From a bacterium (GTDB lineage: Bacteria; Bacteroidota; Ignavibacteria; Kapaibacteriales; UBA2268): 19,930 nucleotides of DNA. Both the position numbers and the translations under genes were made by a program. The notes under the pieces are model-generated. The model saw only the letters and a list, made by a program, of their open reading frames with translations. It had not been told where the DNA came from and ran no database searches. Location of the stretch: positions 1-19,930 of the forward strand of contig JAUHXN010000020.1 of NCBI GenBank assembly GCA_030426865.1, read 5' to 3'. The number at the start of each line of letters is the position of its first letter. Position 1 is the stretch's first letter. Below, piece after piece: positions 9,901-16,932 of this stretch.

Positions 9901-11901
9901 ACCACCTGCACCAGTTATAGAACCTTGTCTCTTAGAGTAGATTGCACCACCCCAAGAAATAGCAGAGTTATTATTGAATTGAATATCATAACCATAATCT
10001 CTAGTCATCAATAATGCATCAGAACCACCAATAATAGTAGTTAATACTGGGTTAGAGTTACCATCTACATAGATCGCACCACCAGCACCTGATGTGTTAC
10101 CTTCAAATCTTGTTGGGTTGCTATCACTTTCTCTAGCAGGACCACCTTTTACGAATAGTCTGTTTAAAGAATTCTCAACGAAAATAGCACCACCCATTGA
10201 GTATAAACCAGCTACAGAACCAACAGTTTCGTCAGTTAAATATTTTGCAGCAGTTTTATTACCTTGGAATTTACCAGCAACTTGTAATGAAGTATATCTA
10301 CCAGCGTAGATAGCACCACCACGAGCACCAAAAGAGCTACCATTAGATTGGTAGTTATTAGCTTCGTTACCGTTTGCTTCAAATGTGTCAGGCTTATCAA
10401 AATCAACTTGAGTACCATTTACCATGATACTATTGTTAATACCAAAACCAACATCTATTTTTCTGTATTCTTGACCTTCTGTACCTGACATGTAAACAGC
10501 ACCACCAAAAGCAGTGTTACCGTAAACTTGAGGATACATAGCAGGCTCATTCAATAAATCAGATACGATTTTTACTGGAGGATTACCAACAGTAGTTTGA
10601 CCGTAGTTTGCTAATTGAACTTTGTTATCAGTGAATTTTAAGTTTCTCATTCTTCCTAAGTAAAGTGCTAGACGACCATCATCATGTGCCATTCTTGCAT
10701 AATCACTTAATGGCTCAGCTACTGATTCGTCAATTCTGTCAATCGCAGGAATTGGATTGTCTACTACTATTAAAGAAGGAGAACCATCTCTATTAGTTAT
10801 ATTAGGGTTCTTGTTAGATGGGTAAGTACCAACTGCAGCGTTAATCTGATTTCTTGGTATAGTAGCAGGAATTTCAGAAGGAGCTTGTAGTAATTGTAAT
10901 GCACCACCTCTAAATCTTGCTGTGTTACCAATAAATTCTACATCTAGTAACCAAGTTCTAGAAGAGAAAGTTGTAATCGCACCACCACTACCATTAGTCA
11001 ACAAGTTAATTTTATTATTAACTGCTGCCCAATTTGAGTTAGGACCACTTTGATTGTAAAGTGGATCGCCATCTACTGTAGTATCTTTTTTGAAATTTTC
11101 GAAAGTTGCGTTTCTAAAGAAAGCTGATCTTGCACCAGGAAGGACAATAATGTGTCCCCATTCTACAGAAACATTGTTTATAGGTTGACCTACAAATCTA
11201 ATAGGTTCTTTAGCTACGTTTACTGATTTGCTACCAAGTCTTGACCAAGGCTTAACATTTAAGTTAACATCATTACCAGGATCTTGGTTTAATCTTGCAG
11301 CTACTAACATAATCGCTTCTTCAAATGTAATTATTTCCAAATTTGGATCTGCAATTACAGAAGCAGCGTTTAATGGATCCAACTCAGTTATTTGACGAGT
11401 TGTTCTATTCAATACAACATTAAACAAATAGTTATATTTGCTTGGGTGAACTGACTTATCTCTTTCAGTTGTAACATCGATAGTACGAATTACATCTGTA
11501 GATGGAGGATTATTTCCATCAAATAAGAAATAATCTAAATCCGCAAAACCCGTCCAGTTGTAAGGATTTTGAGGACTACCAGCTATACCCAATGGATCGA
11601 TACCATGAGGATTAGCAGTATAAGTTGCTTCTGCAAAACCATCAGCGATGATTCTACCACCAGTCGAATCTATTAATCTCCCATTAGGGTGAAAATAGAC
11701 AATTGTACCAGGTTCAATTATCAATGTACCGCCAACCACATACTCTCTTTCGACAGTATAGATGGAATCCTTTACAAAGACTCTTACATCACCTGGAGCT
11801 ATCCTTCCGGATATTTTAACGGTCTTCTGCGCAAATCCTGAACTTGAAGACAGGATAAATGCGAAGGCCATGAGTACGCAAAGACGAATTAATCGTTGCA
11901 T
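3910..11901 (-). CDS. Giant T9SS-exported protein: Pmp-like beta-helix, seven-repeat propeller, Ig-like modules
   Basis: The 2663-residue product is probably surface-exposed or secreted. The ATG at 11899-11901 is chosen over an upstream in-frame TTG at 11917-11919 because GGAGG precedes it by 5 nt and the signal peptide then has a normal length (residues 1-24, ending GFAQ). A beta-helix cap-like motif (GGTLIIEPGTIVYF) follows at about 55-68. From about 300 to 770 there are ten GGA[ILV] motifs with FxGN-type partners, as in chlamydial Pmp repeats. Residues about 850-1140 hold seven YCF48/BNR-like repeats. One more GGAV and a GAAI motif follow, then a long unassigned middle (about 1340-2080), a putative-Ig-like segment near 2125-2260 (SGLLYGTPEVG), a cadherin-like stretch and a T9SS type A tail (about 2575-2663: SVSPNPVNGESVITF, ELSSGAYSIRM). 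It is likely an adhesin or scaffold; an enzymatic role is not indicated. A TATAAT at 11953-11958 (minus) might be its -10 element, but no -35 is evident. Confidence 0.9.
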   Translation of the reverse strand: MQRLIRLCVLMAFAFILSSSSGFAQKTVKISGRIAPGDVRVFVKDSIYTVEREYVVGGTLIIEPGTIVYFHPNGRLIDSTGGRIIADGFAEATYTANPHGIDPLGIAGSPQNPYNWTGFADLDYFLFDGNNPPSTDVIRTIDVTTERDKSVHPSKYNYLFNVVLNRTTRQITELDPLNAASVIADPNLEIITFEEAIMLVAARLNQDPGNDVNLNVKPWSRLGSKSVNVAKEPIRFVGQPINNVSVEWGHIIVLPGARSAFFRNATFENFKKDTTVDGDPLYNQSGPNSNWAAVNNKINLLTNGSGGAITTFSSRTWLLDVEFIGNTARFRGGALQLLQAPSEIPATIPRNQINAAVGTYPSNKNPNITNRDGSPSLIVVDNPIPAIDRIDESVAEPLSDYARMAHDDGRLALYLGRMRNLKFTDNKVQLANYGQTTVGNPPVKIVSDLLNEPAMYPQVYGNTAFGGAVYMSGTEGQEYRKIDVGFGINNSIMVNGTQVDFDKPDTFEANGNEANNYQSNGSSFGARGGAIYAGRYTSLQVAGKFQGNKTAAKYLTDETVGSVAGLYSMGGAIFVENSLNRLFVKGGPARESDSNPTRFEGNTSGAGGAIYVDGNSNPVLTTIIGGSDALLMTRDYGYDIQFNNNSAISWGGAIYSKRQGSITGAGGINASELIGYGGKFPIRFEGNTAGYAGGAVHFQIPISSNPPYYQRAVQLSRALFLNNTVGMNVADKNLGQLRGGGAVYSAGGDLNLVKGVEFNGNTVYNGNGGALSMVEPFNLNRRYFVSDADNITYDSRDVAVGMSSRDDVFTYGDIVNFPPDARMLTQFKGNQAIYEARAAEEMGTGATQFAEGVFRTRTQLLSNYHTSDQTGYAVGLFGTIVKFKNGGETWEYPTSNTNHRLTDVEFVNANTGYIVGAQGIMKKSTDAGSTWFDINTNTLNQFNDFYSIGQNDLYAVTNNGLIYESHDAGASWSTMQPQQQNLNGVYYGSLNSGFVVGDDRLILRTTDGGTVWEEVVPPIPNYDLNKIFFTSVSKGFIIGEKGTLLSTTDGGDSWHTVASGTAANLTDIEFTSSTKGFITTVYGDIIATTDGGDTWTLMEDITRFGLQGIHFSSNSTGYAVGDYGTLLKTEDGGATWNEVNPTNAGHYDVARMHPGTNIPENGVGLGGAVYILDNADINQLNRTDSVSFNRVRILDNTAYTGAAIYSDNFDLKLIFGRSLISANTALSDIGVEQNTISGPIVLDGNGGITSNEASSDLASAVIYGEMQGPLPVGTGPVAGNSVYGNNARFIVRLPDAPNTKGVLAGNLGLGLGGTNPLNGNFWGRTQANVTVDVINDLGYPLALNETFFIAGDDTSPLPFVRNSADPLEQGPFESIFDEYTYTPILLQNATGDENTPAATSINEKVLMSGKIYDLYDKGTDIKTADYSKRIMSPIEDFAVGIPFSTRRFVAPSQPSDGKYVRRTTRDPYCVDLLDDQGNLKFPYITALQSEFMPDNDGNFYHPIGYPLYLESHADYDGFAERSNHIPETTNETVFFVINETTGDFIRTNLQQVSETAPYREVFRSRVEFVPDSTNRNPNTLYRRTSEGLFNFGSGFSLLAKLEDNAYNEAGATVPGRKYEADFRQLGKVSDLYSNRPAIDDPSNITEDIVTYFAGERYEALPVDTGDVIRVVSRQVLWKEGVIAAYDDGLEFKIVRATLPPEFTGDIVNLQNDTIMKLVPSLDPIKRANNQMDTIYIDDFTNRIFVTEDRTYPGNHPDGRDSILAITAVDSNNFYDPRALADADNYTYLTYTWDVPSNSGLANWLQADTIYSSNVNNMKDNANGYVVLKGHPVNPYVVPGGEKVAVSAANYPPHYRTLDSMVASGLFTQEQIDKFIETYGPYFNAGSYDVDRARYLQQDTIDIAGANGWKTEYEFELFVVDQPPVYLDENYTAETLFRYESDGVTVKDTIAEYVPTVLTCGKTNESTPRLKANVTDKLRFQIDINTDDEIEDAFAASEHGWDFRYGRTAYGFMNKVISAGDTVVIDTVTITNDQGGIDTFIDQERPIWMADKYLYRYDDETTQDGLAADFTTFGKLNVRIDRAEVETLLEPSNRQNDEYNTDTAFVFVVNDGHGGRLEQKLEVFVNFAPTITTTNLDNAVEGFDYNNQLLDTARGIKVYDPNFQQEHTFELIYSGRGDIAKDPCYDEAGVWEEGVDYGINGEYTPDWLKINPESGLLYGTPEVGDALKDEKVIVLVTDEDGLPALRVYDLTVEATNQGPKLALAPDVDCVDPNSSLSTDDFIYVVDKDFERDNSVTPQEKVTLVVEQPTSGVELDQYILDGATIDNDSVKVNLIFTADIANVPVDADGRITVQIKATDAEGETTIMRFRLKLSDPTNFTAPITVTNSIGAFQVLEFGVANSNVSTGDGRDGDDVGKLDHNYCEYELPPYPQQDVFDARWTLPTINGILRSIYPVSGNNSDLIYVAQIQAGGESGQTAINYPVTVSWDITTIPAVDDATRNPQGSTWYLRDPISDGSYFHIKMSDPSVRSISPTHATFDIQGNIATLTITNATIKAFVIYNDVMSDVEDTQLTTTNSITSVSPNPVNGESVITFNLNKAANVEFELIDEVGKVIGIVGSDFYGAGTHTLNWNSRTGFGSELSSGAYSIRMNADGNTDFIKVMIVK
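8482..9354 (-). repeat. Seven YCF48/BNR-like propeller repeats inside the giant protein
   Basis: Seven copies of a repeat of about 40 residues end in a [AG]G-x-[TSV]-W turn (GGETW, AGSTW, AGASW, GGTVW, GGDSW, GGDTW, GGATW) and carry the GYxVG..G.[IL]..T.DGG pattern of the photosystem II assembly factor/sialidase-type propeller. Seven repeats fit a closed seven-bladed propeller. At DNA level, two neighbouring blades share an identical 20-nt stretch (8623-8642 and 8746-8765), 123 nt or 41 codons apart, suggesting recent blade duplication or strong codon conservation. The array interrupts the Pmp-type beta-helix repeats on both sides. Confidence 0.85.
9582..10993 (-). repeat. Polymorphic-membrane-protein-like GGA[ILV] repeats in the giant protein
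   Basis: This stretch codes for ten GGA[ILV] motifs (GGAITTF, GGALQLL, GGAVYMS, GGAIYAG, GGAIFVE, GGAIYVD, GGAIYSK, GGAVHFQ, GGAVYSA, GGALSMV), several preceded by FEGN or FNNN. This is the paired motif of the chlamydial Pmp repeat family, which folds as a right-handed beta-helix. Spacing between copies is uneven because of long loop insertions. On the plus strand the Gly-Gly-Ala codons appear as recurrent 'gcaccacc' words. One more copy lies beyond the propeller near 8400. Confidence 0.8.
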
Positions 11902-11997
11902 AATACCTCCAATAAACAAATTATTATTAAAAAATTAACTTTTAGTTTCATTATTATAGTGTTTAATTTTATTCAAATGCTATTAAGCAATTAAATG

Positions 11998-12708
11998 TTA
12001 ATCAATTTTTGTGCCAAGCATTGATAATCTGACTTTAGATTTGTTTCCAAACTCCGAATTCTCGCTTAACTCTACTACTGATTGATATATATTTTTTGCG
12101 TCATCTTTTTTACCTGCTTGCTCATAGTTCAATGCAGCAAAGTATAAGTATTTAGATTTTAGCACATCTTCTTGTAATTTCTCTGCTGCTTTTTTGTAAT
12201 TATCTGCTGCACTTTCTAAGTTTCCAGCTTCTTCATCACATAATGCTAATCCAGCATAAGCTCCTGATTGCACTACTTTTGAGTCACTACCACTTGCCTT
12301 ATCAAAGAATGTTTTTGCTTCAGAGAACTGATTAGAATTTACATACGCATTTCCTGCATATAACGCCGCTAATTTCCCTTCATTAGTATTATCATACTTA
12401 TTAGCTATGCTAACTAATCCAGTTGCGTCTATACCTAATGAAGTTGTCCCTCCATTGAGCGCTACCGCATAGTTACCAGCATCATATTCAGGTAATATTT
12501 TTGATAATGCCATCGCAGCTTCTTGCGTTGACTTTTCTAATTGACTCATTGAGTAATAGTAGTAACCTACTGCTGCCAATACAATTACAACTATTATTCC
12601 GAATATTGTTCCGTTCTTTTTAAGCTTTTCTGCTGATTCTTCATCAACTATCTGCTCTGAAAGTTTAGTTCCAATTTTTAATTCTTCTTGTTCTTCCGAA
12701 TGGGACAT
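11998..12708 (-). CDS. Membrane-anchored TPR protein (YfgM-like architecture)
   Basis: The 236-residue product has a charged cytoplasmic N-terminus (1-32), one membrane helix (about 34-53, IFGIIVVIVLAAVGYYYY) and a helical TPR domain to the end. Lysines just before the helix (KLKKN) predict that the TPRs face the periplasm. TPR-like repeats are visible at about 110-140 (LAALYAGNAYVNSNQFSEAK), 145-175 (AYAGLALCDEEAGNLESAA) and 185-215 (YLYFAALNYEQAGKKDDAK). The layout resembles YfgM, a partner of periplasmic chaperones, but family membership is inferred from architecture. The start is supported by AAAGGA 7 nt upstream. A -35/-10 pair lies about 75 nt upstream, just after the terminator of the E1 gene. 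The giant T9SS gene starts 96 nt downstream; co-transcription is possible because no terminator was seen in that gap. Confidence 0.8.
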   Translation of the reverse strand: MSHSEEQEELKIGTKLSEQIVDEESAEKLKKNGTIFGIIVVIVLAAVGYYYYSMSQLEKSTQEAAMALSKILPEYDAGNYAVALNGGTTSLGIDATGLVSIANKYDNTNEGKLAALYAGNAYVNSNQFSEAKTFFDKASGSDSKVVQSGAYAGLALCDEEAGNLESAADNYKKAAEKLQEDVLKSKYLYFAALNYEQAGKKDDAKNIYQSVVELSENSEFGNKSKVRLSMLGTKID

Positions 12709-12787
12709 TTTATAATCCTTTTATATTCAATTACTTAATTTTATTAAAAATACAACAGACACAATTAAATAATTATGCACACTTTCT

Positions 12788-12816
12788 ATTGTACCTAGCA
12801 TACAAATATATAACAA
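12788..12816 (-). promoter_or_regulatory. Candidate sigma70-type promoter for the TPR gene
   Basis: On the minus strand TTGTTA (12811-12816, 4 of 6 to the -35 consensus) and TACAAT (12788-12793, 5 of 6 to the -10) are separated by exactly 17 nt. The pair lies directly downstream of the terminator hairpin, overlapping its T-rich tail, and would give a 5' leader of about 70 nt before the TPR start. In AT-rich DNA such matches occur by chance, so the position is the main support. Confidence 0.4.
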
Positions 12817-12820
12817 CAAA

Positions 12821-12849
12821 CCCGAATATCCAATTATTGAATATTCGGG
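12821..12849 (-). terminator. Intrinsic terminator after the E1 dehydrogenase gene
   Basis: A perfect 9-bp inverted repeat (CCCGAATAT at 12821-12829, ATATTCGGG at 12841-12849) encloses an 11-nt spacer that can add three more pairs (CAA/TTG). On the minus strand it is followed by TTTGTTGTTAT, a T-rich run. It lies 99 nt after the stop of the E1 gene and just before the candidate TPR promoter. The plus-strand side is also T-rich, so it could work in both directions. Confidence 0.75.
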
Positions 12850-12948
12850 CATTGCATTTTTTCTATTTTATTTTAGTTGTGTGTAATTTTGATATTACAG
12901 TGTCAGATTATTTCCACACAAATACATCATTTTGTTTTACACACTTAT

Positions 12949-15345
12949 TTAAAAGTTTAAGCACTCTTCTATTTTGGCTTTAACTTTATCTATATTAATT
13001 AGTACCTCATCTTCGTAGCTTTTAGCAAATCCGACTGGACAATCTTCAGAACCTAGTCTCATCACAGGTGCATCTAGATGATTGAATGACTCTTGGCTTA
13101 TAGTAGATGCTATCTCTCCACCAAATCCACCAGTAAGAGTATCTTCGTGTACTACTACCAATCTATTAGTTTTCTTCACTGACTCTTTTATAATTTCTTT
13201 GTCCCAAGGAATCAAAGATCTTAAGTCAATAACTTCGACAGATATACCCTGATCAGCTAATTTTTCAGCTGCAAATAAGCTCATGTGAACTCCAGTACCA
13301 TAAGTAGCAACTGTAATATCAGTACCTTCTCTTCTTATCTTACCTTTTCCAAACGGTACTACCCAATCTTCATCGCTCACAGGTCCTGCCGCAGCTTTAA
13401 AATTATACAAGAACTTTGGTTCCAAGAACATAGTAGGTCCATTAGAACGAATACAATTTCTAAGTAATCCCATTGCATCATCAGCAAATGCTGGTTGAAC
13501 AACTCTAATACCTGGAATTGATGTAAATACAGCTTCTAAGTTCTGTGAGTGATACAATCCACCTTGTATATATCCACCGCTTGCTAATCTAAGAGTTACA
13601 TTAGGGCTAAATTGCCCCCTTGTTCTCCAATATTCGTGTGATAACTCTATTAGCTGTTCCATAGCTGGCCAGAAGTAGTCTGCAAACTCAGCTCCTTCAA
13701 TAACTAATCTGATATCATCTCTATATCTAGAAAATCCATTAGCAGCACCTACTATATTATCTTCGGCTATAGGAGCGTTAAATACTCTTTCTTTACCAAA
13801 TTCTTCAGGCATTCCTTTTACTACGTTGAATACACCGCCTTTCCCAATATCTTGTCCCCACATAAATGTGTTAGGGTTAGCTCTAAATTCTTGTTTTAGA
13901 GTCCTGTTTATTCCTTCTATTAGGTTTACTTCTTCATTATCAGCGCTCAATGGGTATTCAGTATCCGCGTCTGGACCAGCAAAAGCTTCAGGGAAAATGA
14001 AGTTTGGCCAGCTCTTACCATCTGCATCTGGTGCAGCTTCTGCTTCATCAGCAGCATCAAATATTTTCTGCTTTATTCCATCTTCGATTTTCTCTAGTTC
14101 TTTCTGAGTAAGATACTTCTCTTGTAGTAGTCTATATCTGAATTGCATAAGAGGATCTCTCAATACAACGTCTGTAATTTCTTGAGCAGGACGATAGTTA
14201 TCTTGTTTATCCGAATTCGAATGAGAACCTACTCTATCGCATTCAGCATGTATTATAACTGGACCTTTTCCACTATTTACATATTCGATAGCATCTTGCA
14301 ATGCTCTATGCGAATCGAAAGCATCTCGACCATCACACTCAATTATCTTAGTATTAGGGAATCCTTTGAAATTATCTGATACGACCATATTAGAAGATAC
14401 TTCTTGTAATGGTACAGAAATGCCAAATAAATTACTTTGTATAACGAAAATAACTGGAGCTTTGTCGAAATCTGCACTAGCTACTGCTTCGTAAAAATAA
14501 CCTTCAGCGCACGCTGACTCACCACCGGAATAAAAAACTATTTCGTCACCATTATACTTGCGTATTGCTCTACCAAGACCTGCGGCGTGTTGCGAGTGAT
14601 TACCAGTACAAGAAGAAACGTTCTGGATATTTATCTCAGGTTTAGCAAAGTGATTAGACATGTGACGACCACCACCAGCTACATCAGTATCTTTAGATAA
14701 TCCGTTTAGGATTATTTCTACTGGTGTCAAACCAGCAGATAGTGAAGTCATAAAGTCACGGTAATAAGGGAATAAGTAATCTTTACTTGCTCTGAATACT
14801 TGACCCAATGCTAATTGAATACCATCGTGACCTGCGAAAGGTGCGTGGTAAGACCATCCTTTAGCCATTTTCAAATATAGAGCAGCTTTCTCATCTAGTT
14901 TTCTACCAAGTAGTTGTAGTTTATACCAATCAATAACTTGTTCTTTAGTATAACCTTTGAAATCAAATTTAGAATGCAATACTACTTCTACATCTTTACC
15001 ACCAAATTTCATCTTGTGTACTTTTTTACCAGTAGATTTGGCTTTAGTAGTTTTTGTAGTAGCTTTACTTACAGGTTTCTTTGCTTTAGAAGTTGAACTT
15101 GACTTGCTACTTGTTTGTGCTTTTTTAGTAGCTGGTTTTGCTTTCGCTTTAGTAGCTGTTTTAGTTGCCGGCTTTTTGCTTACTGGCTTTTTAGCAGCTG
15201 AAGTTTTCTTTGTATTCGTAGTTGATTTAGCAGTAGATTTCTTTGTAGTACTTTTAGCTACACCATTGTTGGTCTTAGCTGCACTAGTAGTTTTCTTAGC
15301 TTTTTCTGTTGTTTTTGCTTTGCTTTTAGTTGCCTTTTTAGCCAT
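12949..15345 (-). CDS. Fused E1 alpha/beta 2-oxoacid dehydrogenase with histone-H1-like N-terminal tail
   Basis: The product is a thiamine-diphosphate-dependent E1 of the pyruvate/branched-chain 2-oxoacid dehydrogenase complexes, decarboxylating the oxoacid and passing the acyl group to lipoyl-E2. The ATG at 15343-15345 is preferred over an in-frame TTG four codons upstream because GGAG precedes it by 6 nt; this gives 798 residues. Residues 1-112 are almost only Lys, Ala, Ser and Thr. E1-alpha spans about 120-440, with the ThDP/metal motif GES (275-277) through N305 (SNLFGIS, usually NN..IS). The loop VGSHSNSD is at 372-379. E1-beta spans about 475-798: E528 in FNAPIAE is the predicted cofactor-activating Glu and H599 lies in LYHSQ. 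Fused alpha/beta E1s are known in Bacteroidota; substrate (pyruvate or branched-chain) cannot be decided. It follows gatB by 44 nt and ends before a terminator. Confidence 0.9.
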   Translation of the reverse strand: MAKKATKSKAKTTEKAKKTTSAAKTNNGVAKSTTKKSTAKSTTNTKKTSAAKKPVSKKPATKTATKAKAKPATKKAQTSSKSSSTSKAKKPVSKATTKTTKAKSTGKKVHKMKFGGKDVEVVLHSKFDFKGYTKEQVIDWYKLQLLGRKLDEKAALYLKMAKGWSYHAPFAGHDGIQLALGQVFRASKDYLFPYYRDFMTSLSAGLTPVEIILNGLSKDTDVAGGGRHMSNHFAKPEINIQNVSSCTGNHSQHAAGLGRAIRKYNGDEIVFYSGGESACAEGYFYEAVASADFDKAPVIFVIQSNLFGISVPLQEVSSNMVVSDNFKGFPNTKIIECDGRDAFDSHRALQDAIEYVNSGKGPVIIHAECDRVGSHSNSDKQDNYRPAQEITDVVLRDPLMQFRYRLLQEKYLTQKELEKIEDGIKQKIFDAADEAEAAPDADGKSWPNFIFPEAFAGPDADTEYPLSADNEEVNLIEGINRTLKQEFRANPNTFMWGQDIGKGGVFNVVKGMPEEFGKERVFNAPIAEDNIVGAANGFSRYRDDIRLVIEGAEFADYFWPAMEQLIELSHEYWRTRGQFSPNVTLRLASGGYIQGGLYHSQNLEAVFTSIPGIRVVQPAFADDAMGLLRNCIRSNGPTMFLEPKFLYNFKAAAGPVSDEDWVVPFGKGKIRREGTDITVATYGTGVHMSLFAAEKLADQGISVEVIDLRSLIPWDKEIIKESVKKTNRLVVVHEDTLTGGFGGEIASTISQESFNHLDAPVMRLGSEDCPVGFAKSYEDEVLINIDKVKAKIEECLNF

Positions 15346-15389
15346 TACTAACTCCAAATTTCAAATTATATATTTATTATTTTCTCAAA

Positions 15390-16853
15390 TTAAGCATCTT
15401 GTAGATATTTATCTACTAAGTCTGAAACTATTTGTGGGTTTGCCTTACCTTTAGACCCTTTCATTACTTGACCAACGAAAAACCCTTTTACTTTGGCATT
15501 ACCCGATTTGAATTTTTCTACAGAATCTGGGTTTGCCTCAATCACGCCTTTTACTAACTCATCTATGAATGAAGTATCCGAAACTTGTTTCAGGCCTTGT
15601 TCTTCTACTATTTCCTTTGGTGATTTTCCCTGTTCCACTTCAGCAAATATATCTTTAGCAATTGTATTAGAAATAGTCCCAGAAGAGACCAAATCTACTA
15701 TTTCTGCTATATGTCGAGGTTTAATCTTTAGATCAGACACCATAGTATCTCTATCTTGAATCATCCTCATTATCTCTGTCATCACCCAATTGCTTACTAA
15801 CTTATTGTTACCAGCGTTTTTATTTTCCAATTTCAATATAGCTTCCTCATAAAAGTCAGCTATTTCTTTTTCAGCTACCAATACACCTGCGTCGTAATTA
15901 GGTATTTCATATTGCTCTATTAGTCTATGTTTTCTGGCCATAGGTAATTCGGGCATCATCGCTCTTACATTTTCTACCCAATCTTCCTTAACAATAAGTG
16001 GTGGCAAATCTGGCTCTGGGAAATATCTATAATCGTGAGACATTTCTTTGGTACGCATTTCTTTAGTTTTATTTGCGTTACCGTCCCATTGCATAGTTAC
16101 TTGCCTTACCTCGCCCCCATTCTCTATCAATTCGATTTGACGCTTTATCTCATAATCAATTGCTTTTTCTACATTTCTAAAGCTATTTAAATTTTTAATT
16201 TCTGTTCTTGTTCCAAATTTCTCTCTATCCTTTGGTCTTACAGATACATTGGCATCAACACGTAATGCTCCTTCTTCCATATTACCAGTGTTTATCCCTA
16301 GATATACAAGTATCTGTTTTAACTGAGTTAGATAAAGATAAGCTTCTGCAGAACTACGAATATCAGGTTCACTTACTATCTCAATAAGTGCTACACCTGC
16401 ACGATTAAAATCTACTAAAGTATCAATGTCCAAATCATGAATAGATTTACCAGAATCTTCTTCCATGTGAATACGTGTAATACCGATTCGCTTTACATTT
16501 ACTTCATCTAATTCAATTTCCAAAAAACCATCAAAACAAATAGGCGTATTATCTTGGGAGATTTGATACCCTTTTGGTAAATCTTGATAAAAGTAATTTT
16601 TACGTGCAAATAGATTTCTTTCTCTAATCTTACAGTTAGTAGCTAATCCCATCATAATAGCGTAATCTACTACTTTTCTGTTGAGTACAGGTAAAGTACC
16701 TGGGTGAGCTAATGTCACAGGATCAGTATTAGTATTAGGAGAAGCTCCAAACTTAGTAGAGCTAGAACTAAATGCTTTAGATTCGGTCAATAATTGAGCA
16801 TGAATCTCTAAACCAATAACAGGTTCGTATTTTTCGTATATCTCTTTGTTCAT
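15390..16853 (-). CDS. gatB: Asp/Glu-tRNA amidotransferase subunit B
   Basis: GatB is the kinase/tRNA-binding subunit of the GatCAB complex, which converts misacylated Glu-tRNA(Gln), and in many bacteria Asp-tRNA(Asn), to the correct amide form in the cytoplasm. The 487-residue length is normal for the family. Diagnostic motifs are VIGLEIHAQL (12-21), ARKNYFYQDLPKGYQISQ (83-100), RIHMEEDSGK (127-136) and DFNRAGVALIEIVSEPD (148-164), followed by GALRVDANVSVRP and a C-terminal YqeY-type helical tail ending in VKGFFVGQVMKGSKGKANP. The Zn-binding cysteines of some GatBs are replaced by serines (FSSSSTKFG). No Shine-Dalgarno is visible before the ATG. gatA and gatC are not in the window, so the complex is encoded at scattered loci. 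It probably heads a two-gene operon with the E1 gene. Confidence 0.97.
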   Translation of the reverse strand: MNKEIYEKYEPVIGLEIHAQLLTESKAFSSSSTKFGASPNTNTDPVTLAHPGTLPVLNRKVVDYAIMMGLATNCKIRERNLFARKNYFYQDLPKGYQISQDNTPICFDGFLEIELDEVNVKRIGITRIHMEEDSGKSIHDLDIDTLVDFNRAGVALIEIVSEPDIRSSAEAYLYLTQLKQILVYLGINTGNMEEGALRVDANVSVRPKDREKFGTRTEIKNLNSFRNVEKAIDYEIKRQIELIENGGEVRQVTMQWDGNANKTKEMRTKEMSHDYRYFPEPDLPPLIVKEDWVENVRAMMPELPMARKHRLIEQYEIPNYDAGVLVAEKEIADFYEEAILKLENKNAGNNKLVSNWVMTEIMRMIQDRDTMVSDLKIKPRHIAEIVDLVSSGTISNTIAKDIFAEVEQGKSPKEIVEEQGLKQVSDTSFIDELVKGVIEANPDSVEKFKSGNAKVKGFFVGQVMKGSKGKANPQIVSDLVDKYLQDA

Positions 16854-16932
16854 TTAGCCAGGATCTGATTTATATAATTCTACAAATTTAAGAAATATAA
16901 AGTAGAAACAAATACTTTTAGATAAAGCCAAT

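Noticed and set aside
10236..10418. Minus-strand open frame of 60 codons within the giant gene
   Set aside because: Out-of-frame overlap with the GGA[ILV] repeat region of the giant protein; composition follows the repeat codons.
9582..10993. Recurrent 'gcaccacc' words as a DNA tandem repeat or CRISPR-like array
   Set aside because: Spacing is irregular and the words are in-frame Gly-Gly-Ala codons of a protein repeat; no repeat-spacer pattern.
1..11901. Cellulosome
   Set aside because: Cohesin/dockerin-like segments are present, but no glycoside hydrolase, carbohydrate esterase or carbohydrate-binding module was recognised.
11902..11919. Upstream TTG start extending the giant protein by six residues
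   Set aside because: The GGAGG ribosome site lies inside this extension and serves the ATG at 11899-11901.
14957..15454. Plus-strand open frame of 165 codons rich in Val, Leu, Phe and Ala, resembling a membrane protein
   Set aside because: It is the antisense of the Lys/Ala-rich tail of the E1 gene: Lys and Ala/Thr codons read backwards give hydrophobic residues. No ribosome site.
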